A DNA stretch of 37,847 nucleotides from the NCBI GenBank assembly GCA_035936415.1, contig DASYWD010000353.1, forward strand, positions 1-37,847, in the 5' to 3' direction. Origin of the DNA: Longimicrobiaceae bacterium. Lineage in GTDB: Bacteria > Gemmatimonadota > Gemmatimonadetes > Longimicrobiales > Longimicrobiaceae. Under the pieces are notes generated by a model. That model made no database searches. It was given only the letters and a program-made list of their open reading frames with translations, and had not been told where the DNA came from. This document shows, piece after piece, positions 7,560 through 15,631 of the stretch; positions within the stretch are counted from its first letter, which is position 1; the number at the start of each line of letters is the position of its first letter. The position numbers and the translations under genes are program-made.

Positions 7560-7884
7560 GGGTTCGGATGGACGGGCGGGAGGGACGTGGGACGCGTTCC
7601 CTCTACGGATACTGCCTGCGGCGACGAAGCGCAATGCGCGTCGTGGCGTTTCCGGTACGGAGCCCGCCGCGAGTGCGGTGGTGGGGCACAAACCTGCGCC
7701 GACACCACGCGGGAGGCAAGGGTGCGGCAGGGAGCCCCGCGTGAGGGATGCGAGCCCGAAGGGGCGAGACTCCGCGGCTGTTTGCGGAGGCTCGCCGCCG
7801 TTAGCCAGCGTTGTGTGCTGGCTTCCGGCGCCACAGCCCGACCCCCGCGCCAGCGGGGGGCACGCCCAAACCAACTGCAGCCCC
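7560..7884. other. 325-bp gene-free region with three tandem hairpins
   Basis: No credible gene lies between the aminotransferase start and the msrA stop. Three hairpins follow one another within 96 bp. Hairpin 1 (7764-7795): GCGAG and CTCCGC pair with GCGGAG and CTCGC around one mismatch. Hairpin 2 (7804-7822): GCCAGC/GCTGGC. Hairpin 3 (7842-7859): CCCCCGC/GCGGGGG with a 4-nt loop. A fourth, weaker one (GCGC-AAT-GCGC) lies at about 7629-7639. They may end the leftward msrA transcript, be a structured RNA, or be a copy of a dispersed intergenic repeat. Confidence 0.6.
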
Positions 7885-8430
7885 TTACTTCTTCAACCGC
7901 TCCAGGTGCTGCTTGCGGAACTTGGACACCTTGGGCGCCACCACCACCTGACAGTACGGCTGGAACGGGTTGCGGCGGAAGTACTCCTGGTGGTACGCCT
8001 CCGCCGGGTAGAACTCCGCCACCGGCGCCAGCTGCGTGACGATGGGGGCGTCCCACACCCCCTCGCGCTCCAGCTCCGCGATCACGCCTTCCGCGACCGC
8101 CTTCTGCTCCGGGGAGTGGTAGAAGACGGCGGAGCGGTACTGCGTCCCAACGTCGTTCCCCTGGCGGTTCAGCGTGGTGGGGTCGTGGATGCCGAAGAAC
8201 ACCTCCAGGATCTCCCGGAAGGAGACCACGTCCGGGTCGAAGGTGACCCGCACCACCTCCGCGTGCCCCGTGGTCCCGGAGCACACCGCCTCGTAGCTGG
8301 GATTCGGCACGCCGCCGCCGGTGTAGCCGGACACCACGTCCTCCACCCCGCGGAGGTCGTCGTACACCGCTTCCAGGCACCAGAAGCACCCCCCCGCCAG
8401 GGTGGCGACCTCCCGCTGCTTCTCACTCAT
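7885..8430 (-). CDS. msrA: Peptide-methionine (S)-S-oxide reductase
   Basis: A 181-residue MsrA. The catalytic motif GGCFWC is at residues 13-18 with nucleophile C15. The family blocks [20 protein letters not shown] and [19 protein letters not shown] follow, and a C-terminal cysteine in [10 protein letters not shown] could resolve the disulfide. It reduces methionine-S-sulfoxide in oxidised proteins with thioredoxin as electron donor. There is no signal peptide, so it is cytoplasmic, and no MsrB domain or neighbour. The start at MSEKQR (ATG 8428-8430) has AAGGGGAAG before it; the longer reading runs into the inverted repeat at 8458-8490. Confidence 0.95.
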   Translation of the reverse strand: MSEKQREVATLAGGCFWCLEAVYDDLRGVEDVVSGYTGGGVPNPSYEAVCSGTTGHAEVVRVTFDPDVVSFREILEVFFGIHDPTTLNRQGNDVGTQYRSAVFYHSPEQKAVAEGVIAELEREGVWDAPIVTQLAPVAEFYPAEAYHQEYFRRNPFQPYCQVVVAPKVSKFRKQHLERLKK

Positions 8431-8457
8431 CTTCCCCTTCCTCGCTCCTGTTCGACC

Positions 8458-8490
8458 GGGCGGCACCTCCCGCCGCGGGAGGTGCCGCCC
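8458..8490. terminator. 15-bp perfect inverted repeat, terminator-like
   Basis: The arms at 8458-8472 and 8476-8490 are perfectly complementary over 15 bp (outer bases GGGCGGCACC, 3-nt loop CCG). It lies 35 bp after the stop of the leftward membrane-protein gene and 28 bp before the msrA start. It may terminate the former or insulate msrA. No T tract follows on the minus strand. Confidence 0.6.
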
Positions 8491-8524
8491 ACGCAGGTTC
8501 GCTGCCAGGGCGGCGCGGCCGGGC

Positions 8525-8956
8525 TCAGATCGGCTGATTGTTGTTCAGGCGGAGCCAGCCCTTGATCACGCGGTACACGAACCAGGCGAAGATCGCCAGC
8601 CCGCCCACGATCCCCGCCAGACCCAGCGAGAGCGCCCCGCCCGCCGTCCCCACGTCGCTCCCGATGGAGGCCGCCCCCGCGGTGCCGACGGCGAGCACCA
8701 CCATCACCAGGCCCAGCAGCAGCCCGAAGAGCAGCGACAGCCAGAAGGTGCGGATCTGCCAGCGGAAGTGCGACTCCACCCAGGTGCCGCGCGCCTCGTC
8801 CCGCTTCACGTAGTTGATGATCACCGCCACGAACAGGGTCACCCCGATGATGATGGAGGCGGCCTGCAGGGCGTAGACCACCGTCGCGAGCCCCTTCGCG
8901 GAGGAGACCTGGGCGGACGGGGCGGCGGGGTCGTGCGCGACGTAGGGGTTGCTCAT
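8525..8956 (-). CDS. DUF4870/COG3671-like multi-pass membrane protein
   Basis: A 143-residue inner-membrane protein. After a polar N-terminus there are about three hydrophobic segments: residues 24-48, 71-92 and 106-128. The loop [24 protein letters not shown] has the conserved [21 protein letters not shown] signature of COG3671/DUF4870-like proteins, whose function is unknown. The C-terminal [14 protein letters not shown] also fits the family. GAGGA precedes the ATG. It lies 72 bp downstream of the NtrC-type regulator on the same strand and could be co-transcribed with it. Confidence 0.8.
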   Translation of the reverse strand: MSNPYVAHDPAAPSAQVSSAKGLATVVYALQAASIIIGVTLFVAVIINYVKRDEARGTWVESHFRWQIRTFWLSLLFGLLLGLVMVVLAVGTAGAASIGSDVGTAGGALSLGLAGIVGGLAIFAWFVYRVIKGWLRLNNNQPI

Positions 8957-9028
8957 GTCGGGCTCCTCGGGTGAGGTGGGTGGGAGCGCGGCGGGTCCGC
9001 CACGCCGGTCGGCCGCAGCGGAGGCGAG

Positions 9029-10474
9029 TCAGTCCTCGCCCCCGCCGCGCCCGGGGTTGTTCAGCCGGTTGCGCAACGTCCGCACGCTCATCCCCAGCAG
9101 CTCCGCCGCGCGCGTGCGGTTGCCGCCGGACACCTCCAGCGCCCGCCCGATCAGCACCCGCTCGGCCTCGTCGAGGTTGAGCGAGTGGAGGACGACGGCG
9201 CCGTCTTCCGTCGGCGCGGAGCCGCCCGCGGCGGCGTGGGCCGACGCGGAAGAGGCGCCCGGCGCGGCGTAGGCGGGGAGCGGCACCTCCGGGAGCGTCT
9301 GCGCGAGCCCGAAGCGCTGCCCCTGGAAGGCGTAGGGCTGGAGCACCTCCTCCGGCGAGAGGATCACCGCGCGCTCGACGGCGTGCTGCAGCTCGCGGAC
9401 GTTCCCCGGCCAGGGGTACCGCATGAGCCACTCCAGCGCCGCGGGGGAGATCCCCCGGACCTCCTTTCCGGTCTCGGCCGCCGTGCGCAGGGCGAAGCGG
9501 TAGGCGAGGGAGGGGACGTCCTCCGGCCGGGCGCGGAGCGGGGGGATCTGGATGGGGATGGTGCTGAGGCGGAAGTACAGGTCCTGCCGGAAGCTCCCCG
9601 CCGCGGCCTCGGCGGCCAGGTCGCGGTTGGTGGTGGCGACCACCCGCACGTCCACCCGGATGGGGCTGGTGCCGCCCACCCGCTCGAACTCCTGCTCCTG
9701 CAGGACGCGGAGGAGCTTGGCCTGCAGGTCCAGCCGCATCTCCGAGACCTCGTCCAGGAGGAGGGTGCCGCGGTGCGCCCGCTCGAAGGCGCCCTCCACC
9801 CGCCTCACCGCCCCGGTGAACGCCCCCCGCTCGTGGCCGAAGAGGGCGCTCTCCACCAGCCCTTCCGGGAGCGCCGCGCAGTTGAGCTTGATGAACGGGC
9901 GGTCGCGCCGGTCGCTCTGGTCGTGGAGGGCCCGCGCGAACAGCTCTTTCCCCGTGCCGCTCTCCCCCTGCAGGAGCACCGTGGCGCGCGTGGGCGCGGC
10001 CGTCGCCACCGTCTGCAGGATGCGGCGCAGCGCCGCGCTCTCCCCGATGATCTGCCGCTCGTTGCGGAACTCCATCACCTCGCGCCGCAGCGACTCGTTC
10101 TCGCGGCGCAGGCGCACGAACTCCAGCGCCTGGTCGACGGCCAGGCGCAGCTGCTCCGGGCGCACCGGCTTGGTGATGTAGTCCACCGCCCCGGCCTTGA
10201 TCGCCGCCACCGCGTGCTCGATGCTGGCGTACCCGGTGAGCATGATCAGCGGGACGTCGTACCCCTCGCGCTGGAGCAGATCCAGGAGCTCCAGCCCGGT
10301 GAGCCCCGGCATCCGGTAGTCGGAGATCACTAGGTCCACACCGCCGCGCGCGAGCACCTGGAGCGCCTCGGGGACGCCGCGCGCGCCGACGGGAGTGTGC
10401 CCGGCCCGCTCCAGCGTGTCCTGGAGGATCAGGCCGACCGCGGGCTCGTCGTCGACGTGGAGGATGGTGGCCAT
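9029..10474 (-). CDS. NtrC-family sigma-54-dependent response regulator
   Basis: A 481-residue regulator with full NtrC architecture. The receiver domain (about 1-118) has acidic residues D8 and D9, phospho-acceptor D52 (VISDYRMPG) and K102. The AAA+ domain has Walker A GESGTGKE at 170-177, the sigma-54-contacting loop GAFTGA at 217-222, Walker B TLLLDEV near 240 and the WPGNVREL sensor region. A Pro/Ala/Ser-rich linker leads to a Fis-type helix-turn-helix at the C-terminus (GNRTRAAELLGMSVRTLRNR). It should activate sigma-54 promoters when phosphorylated. No histidine kinase gene is adjacent, so it is an orphan here. It diverges from the FlgM-like gene at 10668. Confidence 0.95.
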   Translation of the reverse strand: MATILHVDDEPAVGLILQDTLERAGHTPVGARGVPEALQVLARGGVDLVISDYRMPGLTGLELLDLLQREGYDVPLIMLTGYASIEHAVAAIKAGAVDYITKPVRPEQLRLAVDQALEFVRLRRENESLRREVMEFRNERQIIGESAALRRILQTVATAAPTRATVLLQGESGTGKELFARALHDQSDRRDRPFIKLNCAALPEGLVESALFGHERGAFTGAVRRVEGAFERAHRGTLLLDEVSEMRLDLQAKLLRVLQEQEFERVGGTSPIRVDVRVVATTNRDLAAEAAAGSFRQDLYFRLSTIPIQIPPLRARPEDVPSLAYRFALRTAAETGKEVRGISPAALEWLMRYPWPGNVRELQHAVERAVILSPEEVLQPYAFQGQRFGLAQTLPEVPLPAYAAPGASSASAHAAAGGSAPTEDGAVVLHSLNLDEAERVLIGRALEVSGGNRTRAAELLGMSVRTLRNRLNNPGRGGGED

Positions 10475-10667
10475 GCCAGGAGAGGAACCGCGGCGCTAAA
10501 CTCGGGGAAGGGCGCGTCCGACACTTTTTCAACATACCCGTGCCCCCCGTGCACGGCAACCGCGGGAGGGCGTGCCACGCACGCACCCCGCGGGGCACTC
10601 CACGACGGCCGCCGACGGCCCAAGTTTCCCGGACGCCTGCCGATACCCGGTACGAGGAGGAGATCCC

Positions 10668-10850
10668 ATGCGAATCCACGACACGTCCGCCGAGCCGGAG
10701 CGCGCGGAGCCGGTACGCGGCGGCCCGGAAGCGGAGCTCACCCCCGAGCGCATCGCGGAGATCCGGCGGCGGATCCGGGAGGGCGCGTACGACTCGGCCG
10801 CCGTCGCGGGAGAGGTCGCCCGGCGGATCCTGCGGCGCGGCGACCTGTGA
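10668..10850 (+). CDS. Small FlgM-like (anti-sigma-28 type) protein
   Basis: A 60-residue protein. The second half (LTPERIAEIRRRIREGAYD, then AAVAGEVARRIL) resembles the C-terminal sigma-28-binding helices of FlgM, whose pattern is IxxIRxxIxxGxYxxDxxxVAxxIL. The N-terminal part is short and charged, as in a truncated FlgM. The ATG at 10668 has a strong GAGGAGGAGAT ribosome site; an ATG 96 bases upstream has none. No flagellar genes are nearby, so it may regulate another sigma factor. It diverges from the sigma-54 activator gene, with 193 bp between their start codons. FlgM similarity is judged by eye from a short stretch. Confidence 0.65.
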   Translation: MRIHDTSAEPERAEPVRGGPEAELTPERIAEIRRRIREGAYDSAAVAGEVARRILRRGDL

Positions 10851-10851
10851 C

Positions 10852-10869
10852 GGCCGCGGGCACGCGGCC
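10852..10869. terminator. Short GC hairpin between convergent genes
   Basis: GGCCGCG (10852-10858) pairs with CGCGGCC (10863-10869) around GGCA. It lies two bases after the FlgM-like stop and 19 bp before the stop of the converging aminotransferase gene. No T tract is seen. Confidence 0.45.
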
Positions 10870-10887
10870 CGGGGGAGGGCGCCCGCC

Positions 10888-12021
10888 TCAGCCGCGGAAG
10901 AACGCCGCGATCCGCCGCATCGCCTCGTCCAGCACCTCCTCGCCCGTCACCCAGGAGAGGCGCAGCCACCCTTCCCCGCTCTCCCCGAAGGCGGTTCCGG
11001 GCACCGCCACCACCCGCTGCTCCTCCAGCAGCCGCTCCGTGGCGCCCAGCGAATCTCCCGCCAGGCGCTCCGGGAGCCGCACCAGGCAGTAGAAGGTCCC
11101 CTCCGGCGGCAGGTGCGGGACGCCGTGGCGCTCCGCCGAGGCGAGGAGCGCGGCGCGGGTGCGCCGGTAGAGGGGCCGGTGTGCGGCCAGCGAGGCCGGG
11201 TCGCGGAACAGCTCCAGCGCCACCGCCTGCGAGAAGGTGCTGGCGGCGGTGTTCACGAACTGGTGCACCTTGACCGCCGCGGCCACGACCTCCGGCGGAC
11301 CCACGAGCCATCCCAGCCGGAGCCCGGTGAGCGCGTTGCTCTTGGAGAGCGAGCCGGCCACCAGCGTGTGCGGGTACACCTCCGCGATGCCGAGGGGCGG
11401 CTCCGGGGTGAAGTACAGCTCCCGGTACACCTCGTCGGACAGGACGTACACCGGCGGGCCCGGCCGCTCCGCCAGCCCCGCGGCGAGCGCGCGCAGCTCC
11501 GCCTCCGGCCAGATCCGCCCCGTGGGGTTGCAGGGCGAGGCGATCACCACCAGGCGCGTGTCCGGCCGCAGCGCCTCCAGCACCGCCGCCGCGCTCGGCG
11601 CGAAGCCGTCCCGAGCGTCCAGGGCGACCGTGCGGTGGCGGATCCCCTCCAGCATGCAGAGCTTGGCGTAGGCCAGGTACGCCGGCTCCACCACCAGCAC
11701 CTCGTCCCGGGCGGGGTCCACCACTGTCTTGATCGCCAGGTAGAGCGCCTCCTCCGAACCGATGGTGACGCACACCCCCGCCTTTCCCGGCTCCCCCGGG
11801 AGCGCGTAGTAGCCCGCGATCCGCTCGCGCAGCTCGTCCCACCCGGCGTTGGGGGTGTATGGGCAGCCGTGCTCCCGCACCCACGCCGTGGCCGCCTCGA
11901 AGGGGGCCGGATCGGGGCGGAGCGTGGGCTCGCCCATGCACAGGTCGATATCGCCCGGCCGCTTGCGGGCGTTGATCGCCCGGATGATGGAGGGCGGGAT
12001 GTCGGCGATGAGGGGGTTCAT
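10888..12021 (-). CDS. dapC: PLP-dependent aminotransferase, probable succinyl-diaminopimelate aminotransferase
   Basis: A 377-residue class I/II aminotransferase. Signatures: substrate-loop MGEPTLRPDP near residue 29, SPCNPTG with N165, D196 in LSDEVYREL, and Schiff-base lysine K227 in SLSKSNALTGLRLGW. On its own the sequence fits a general aspartate/valine-pyruvate type aminotransferase. It is the third gene of a leftward operon after dapD and dapE, and the succinylase pathway needs an N-succinyl-LL-2-amino-6-oxopimelate aminotransferase for exactly this slot. The dapC assignment therefore rests mainly on context. Sixty bases separate it from dapE. Confidence 0.75.
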   Translation of the reverse strand: MNPLIADIPPSIIRAINARKRPGDIDLCMGEPTLRPDPAPFEAATAWVREHGCPYTPNAGWDELRERIAGYYALPGEPGKAGVCVTIGSEEALYLAIKTVVDPARDEVLVVEPAYLAYAKLCMLEGIRHRTVALDARDGFAPSAAAVLEALRPDTRLVVIASPCNPTGRIWPEAELRALAAGLAERPGPPVYVLSDEVYRELYFTPEPPLGIAEVYPHTLVAGSLSKSNALTGLRLGWLVGPPEVVAAAVKVHQFVNTAASTFSQAVALELFRDPASLAAHRPLYRRTRAALLASAERHGVPHLPPEGTFYCLVRLPERLAGDSLGATERLLEEQRVVAVPGTAFGESGEGWLRLSWVTGEEVLDEAMRRIAAFFRG

Positions 12022-12081
12022 GACGGCAGGTCGGCAGGGGTAAACGGGACAGCCTGCGGCTGCAGGACGGGAGCCTCTGCG

Positions 12082-13158
12082 TCAGCCCCGGGAGAAGAAG
12101 CGCAGGAGGGCGGAGTAGACGAACTCCAGCGACTCGGTCGGGCACCACTCGTTGGCCTGGTGCGCCTGGGAGGTCTCGCCGGGGCCGAAGTTCACCGCGG
12201 GGACCGCGCGGGTGGTGAAGCGCGCCACGTCGGTCCACGCCTGCTTGGGCTGCAGCGGCAGGGCCTCCGCGCGGCGCCAGGGCTCCAGCAGCGGGTGGTC
12301 CAGGTACACCGTCCCCGCGGGGGAGCGGTCGTGCACGTCCACCTCGCCGTCGCCGCCCACCAGCGCGCGGAGCTCCTCCTCGGCCTCCTCGATCGTGCGG
12401 CCCGGGGCGAAGCGGACGTTCACGTTCAGGAGCAGGGCGTCCGGCACCACGTTCTTGGAGTTGGCGGTGCTGGCCTGCGTGACCCCCATTACCTCGTAGA
12501 AGGTCAGCTCCCCGAAGCGCACCGGGCGGCGCTCCAGCGCGGCGAAGCGCTCCAGCAGCGGGAGGGCAAGGTACAGCGCGTTCTCCCCCTGCCACGGGCG
12601 GGCGCTGTGGGCGCGCTTCCCGCGCACGGTGACGGTGGCGTTCAGCACGCCCATGCACCCCAGCTGCAGCGCCCGGTCGGTGGGCTCCAGGATGAAGGCG
12701 AAGTCGATCTCCGGGAGCACCCCGCTCTCCAGCACCGGCTCCAGCCCGTTGTTCGCGAAGGGCCCCTCCTCCGCGTCGTAGAAGATCCAGACCGGCCGCG
12801 CCCCCTGCAGCTCCCGCCAGCGGTCCAGCAGCGCCAGCATGACCGCCACCCCGCCCTTCATGTCGCTGGCGCCGCACCCGTACACCCGCCCGTCGCGCAC
12901 CGCGTAGTCCTGGTCCTCCGCGCACCGCACCGTGTCCAGGTGCCCCACCAGCGCGACGGTGGGCCCCGCGTCCCCGCCCGCGTACGGGTCGCACACCACC
13001 GAGTGCCCGATGCGGTGCACGGCCCCCGGCCCCACGCGCGAGACGCAGCGCGCCTCCACCCAGTCCGCGATCCGTGCCTCGCGCCCGGTCTCGCTGGGGA
13101 TGCGGCACAGCTCCAGCGTGAGATCCGCAAGGTCGTCCGCGGTGTGGCCCCGCGCCAT
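12082..13158 (-). CDS. dapE: Succinyl-diaminopimelate desuccinylase (M20 family)
   Basis: A 358-residue M20 metallohydrolase. Dinuclear-zinc motifs: GHLDTV (H73, D75), GCGASDMKGG (D99), and FYDAEEGP (E130 as general base, E131 as ligand), with downstream ligands in ILEPTD and a C-terminal His in TSQAHQANE. The dimerisation lid domain lies between about 170 and 280. It removes succinate from N-succinyl-LL-diaminopimelate to give LL-DAP. Its start codon lies 5 bp after the dapD stop, so the two are almost certainly co-transcribed. The sequence resembles the actinobacterial-type DapE rather than ArgE, and the context agrees. Confidence 0.9.
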   Translation of the reverse strand: MARGHTADDLADLTLELCRIPSETGREARIADWVEARCVSRVGPGAVHRIGHSVVCDPYAGGDAGPTVALVGHLDTVRCAEDQDYAVRDGRVYGCGASDMKGGVAVMLALLDRWRELQGARPVWIFYDAEEGPFANNGLEPVLESGVLPEIDFAFILEPTDRALQLGCMGVLNATVTVRGKRAHSARPWQGENALYLALPLLERFAALERRPVRFGELTFYEVMGVTQASTANSKNVVPDALLLNVNVRFAPGRTIEEAEEELRALVGGDGEVDVHDRSPAGTVYLDHPLLEPWRRAEALPLQPKQAWTDVARFTTRAVPAVNFGPGETSQAHQANEWCPTESLEFVYSALLRFFSRG

Positions 13159-13163
13159 CCGGC

Positions 13164-13985
13164 TCACACCTGCACGTTGAAGGTCCGGAGCACGTCGTTC
13201 AGCGACGTCTTCCGGTCCGTGGACTCCCTGCGCGTCCCGATGATCAGCGCGCAGGGGACGTGGAAGGTCCCCGCCGGGAACTCCTTGGGCTGCGACCCGG
13301 GGATCACCACCGAGCGGGCGGGGATGCGCCCCTTGGTGACGCGCGGCTCGGAGCCGGTCACGTCGATGACCTGCGTGGACGCGGTGAGCACCACCCCCGC
13401 CCCCAGCACCGCCTCCTCCTCCACCACCACCCCCTCCACCACGATGCAGCGCGAGCCGACGAAGGCGCCGTCCTCGATGATCACCGGCGACGCGCCCGGC
13501 GGCTCCAGCACCCCGCCGATCCCCACCCCGCCCGAGAGGTGCACCCCCTTGCCGACCTGCGCGCAGGAGCCCACGGTTGCCCAGGTGTCCACCATGGTCC
13601 CGGCGCCCACGTACGCCCCGATGTTCACGTAGCCGGGCATCACCACGCACCCGGGCTCCAGGAAGGCGCCGTAGCGCACCACGCCGGGGGGGACGACGCG
13701 GATTCCCTGCGCCTCCAGCTCCGTCTTGGTGGCGATCTTGTCGTAGAAGCGGAGGTCGCCCGCGTCCATCGGCTCCAGCGGCCGGAGGGCGAAGTACAGC
13801 AGGATCGCCTCCTTCACCCAGGCGTTCACCCGCCACTCGCCCCCGGTCTTCTCCGCCACACGGAGCTCCCCGCGGTCCAGCAGCGCGATGGTCTCCTCCA
13901 CGGCCCGAGGCGTGTCGCCGTCCTTGAGACGCTCCCGCTCCGTGTACGCCGCCGAGACCAGCTCCTCCAGCTTCGCCAGCTCCAT
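13164..13985 (-). CDS. dapD: Tetrahydrodipicolinate N-succinyltransferase
   Basis: A 273-residue acyltransferase of the left-handed beta-helix fold. It has an N-terminal helical domain with the conserved WVKEAILLYF, then hexapeptide repeats from about residue 100 to 215 (GAFLEPGCVVMPGYVNIGAY and onwards), with signature blocks MVDTWATVGSCAQVG and GGVGIGGVLEP. It transfers succinate from succinyl-CoA to tetrahydrodipicolinate, the first step of the succinylase branch to meso-DAP and lysine. It is the first gene of the dapD-dapE-dapC operon. GGAGAGGACGAGG precedes the ATG. Confidence 0.96.
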   Translation of the reverse strand: MELAKLEELVSAAYTERERLKDGDTPRAVEETIALLDRGELRVAEKTGGEWRVNAWVKEAILLYFALRPLEPMDAGDLRFYDKIATKTELEAQGIRVVPPGVVRYGAFLEPGCVVMPGYVNIGAYVGAGTMVDTWATVGSCAQVGKGVHLSGGVGIGGVLEPPGASPVIIEDGAFVGSRCIVVEGVVVEEEAVLGAGVVLTASTQVIDVTGSEPRVTKGRIPARSVVIPGSQPKEFPAGTFHVPCALIIGTRRESTDRKTSLNDVLRTFNVQV

Positions 13986-14167
13986 CCTCGTCCTCTCCTC
14001 CGGTTCGTGGGTCCCGCCTCGCCTCCCGCGAGGGGCGGCAACGTAAGTGCTCGCGTCGGGGGCGACAAGCGAGGCCGTCCCGGCCACGCGCCCGGAACGT
14101 GGCAGGATCCGCGCCCCCACCGTTAGATTGTGCGCCGCCGGACACGAACCCCGTTCCCCGCACCGAC

Positions 14168-14797
14168 ATGCAGCGCACCGACCGCCGCGCCCTCGCCCTG
14201 TTCCTCCTCGTCGGCGCCCTCGGGCTCGGCGGGGCCGGGTTCCTGCTCGCGAAGCGGCCGCCGACGTTCCACGGGACCACCTACACCGAGGTCACGCCTG
14301 CGCCCCCCTTCGCGCTCACGGACCACACCGGCCGGCGCGTCACGCTGGACGACTACCGGGGGAAGGTGGTGCTCCTCTTCTACGGCTTCACGCACTGCCC
14401 GGACGTCTGCCCCACGACGCTGGCGAAGCTGGCGCGGGTGGCCGAGGGGCTGGGGCGCAGGGCGGACGACGTGCAGATCCTGCTGGTGACCGTCGACCCG
14501 GAGCGCGACACCCCCGCCGCCCTGGGCGAGTACGTGCGCCGCTTCGGCCCGCGCGCCGCCGGGCTTACCGGCGACAGCGCGGCGCTGGCGGAGGCCTACC
14601 GCGGCTACGGCGTCTACACCCTCGAGGGCGGCCCCCACGCCGCGGGGCACGGTTCCGCGAGCGGAGGACACCGGTCCATGACCCACAGCTCCGTGGTGTA
14701 CGGCATCGACCGCAGGGGCCGCCTGGTGGTCGTCATCCCCCCCGAGGCCGACGACCGGGCGGTGCGCGACGACGTCCGCGCGCTCCTCCGGCTCTGA
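14168..14797 (+). CDS. SCO1/SenC/PrrC-family copper chaperone or thiol oxidoreductase
   Basis: A 209-residue membrane-anchored thioredoxin-fold protein. The N-terminal hydrophobic segment (about 9-27, LALFLLVGALGLGGAGFLL) is an uncleaved anchor or signal. The copper site is complete: C77 and C81 in THCPDVCPTT, and H173 in MTHSSVVYGID. SCO proteins load copper into the CuA centre of cytochrome c oxidase or reduce its cysteines. A His/Gly-rich insertion (about 155-170) precedes the third ligand. No oxidase genes are present here. The start at 14168 is chosen because the signal follows directly; no clear ribosome site is visible. It is followed 7 bp later by a CrtA-like gene. Confidence 0.9.
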   Translation: MQRTDRRALALFLLVGALGLGGAGFLLAKRPPTFHGTTYTEVTPAPPFALTDHTGRRVTLDDYRGKVVLLFYGFTHCPDVCPTTLAKLARVAEGLGRRADDVQILLVTVDPERDTPAALGEYVRRFGPRAAGLTGDSAALAEAYRGYGVYTLEGGPHAAGHGSASGGHRSMTHSSVVYGIDRRGRLVVVIPPEADDRAVRDDVRALLRL

Positions 14798-14804
14798 GCG
14801 GCGC

Positions 14805-15530
14805 TTGGGCGGGGTCGCCACCCTCACCCTGGTCCGGTACTCCCCCGCGCGGGCCGTGCTGGGGGCGGCCCGGGTGGCGGCGGACGCGCCCCGGCTCCGC
14901 CGCACGCCGGGGCTCCGCTTCTTCAGGTCGATGGGGACGGGGAGCGGGATCGGCTTCAGCGCGAAGCCGGACCTGCGCACCTGGGCCCTCTTCGCCGCCT
15001 GGGAGACGGCGGATGCCTGGGAGCGCTTCCGCGCCGGCTCGCCCCTGCTGCGCCGCCACGAGGGGCGCGAGGAGGTCTTCTCGCTGCTCCTCGAGCCGGT
15101 CGCGGCGCACGGCCGCTGGAGCGGCAGCGAGCCCTTCGGTGCGGTGCCGCGGGACGCCACCGTCCGCGCCGACCAGCCGGTGGCGGTGCTCACCCGCGCC
15201 ACGCTGCGCACCGCGCGCGCCCTCCGCTTCTGGTCGCGCGTGGCGCCGGTGGACCTCACCCTGCGCGCGGAGCCGGACCTCCTCGCCTCCTTCGGCTTCG
15301 GCGAGGTGCCGTTCCTCCGGCAGGGGACGCTGAGCGTCTGGCGCACGCGCACCGCCATGGAGGCGTGGGCCTACCGTACGCCGGAACACGCGGAGACCGT
15401 GCGCCGCACCCGCGCGGAGGGGTGGTACGCCGAGGAGCTGTTCGCGCGGTTCCGGGTGCTGCGGAGCTACGGCACCCTCCGGGGGAAGGACCCGCTCGCC
15501 GCGACGTGTCCCGCCGGCCGCACGGCGTAG
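14805..15530 (+). CDS. CrtA-like (spheroidene monooxygenase family) protein
   Basis: A 241-residue soluble protein. The opening TLTLVRYSPARAVLGAARVA, then RRTPGLRFFRSMGTGSGIGF, follows the pattern of spheroidene monooxygenase (CrtA; RRTPGxxFxxxxGTGxGxGF), a heme-containing enzyme that oxygenates carotenoids at C-2. Many non-photosynthetic bacteria carry homologues of unknown role, and no carotenoid genes are nearby. It begins with a TTG codon 7 bp after the SCO stop; the next in-frame candidate, a GTG at about 14874, would remove the conserved N-terminus. Coupling to a copper/redox chaperone is the only context clue. Family is fairly clear; substrate is unknown. Confidence 0.75.
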   Translation: MGGVATLTLVRYSPARAVLGAARVAADAPRLRRTPGLRFFRSMGTGSGIGFSAKPDLRTWALFAAWETADAWERFRAGSPLLRRHEGREEVFSLLLEPVAAHGRWSGSEPFGAVPRDATVRADQPVAVLTRATLRTARALRFWSRVAPVDLTLRAEPDLLASFGFGEVPFLRQGTLSVWRTRTAMEAWAYRTPEHAETVRRTRAEGWYAEELFARFRVLRSYGTLRGKDPLAATCPAGRTA

Positions 15531-15545
15531 CCGCGGGCCCGGCAC

Positions 15546-15574
15546 TGGACGGCCCCTGTACCGTTCGGTATATT
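15546..15574 (+). promoter_or_regulatory. Promoter with embedded TetR operator (copy 1) before the second TetR gene
   Basis: A -35-like TGGACG (15546-15551), 17-bp spacer and -10 TATATT (15569-15574). The palindrome TACCGTTCGGTA (15559-15570) sits inside the spacer and overlaps the -10, a standard place for autorepression. The same TACCG-N2-CGGTA arms recur at 16230-16241. Confidence 0.65.
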
Positions 15575-15631
15575 TCCCCGTCCGCCAGCGCTGCCGTGGC
15601 GGGCGGGCCGCGGAACGCACCGGGAGGGGCG

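Noticed and set aside
10475-10667. Possible sigma-54 (-24/-12) promoter between the NtrC and FlgM-like genes
   Set aside because: GGCACG is present on the minus strand, but the GC element is not at the required spacing, so it does not fit the consensus.
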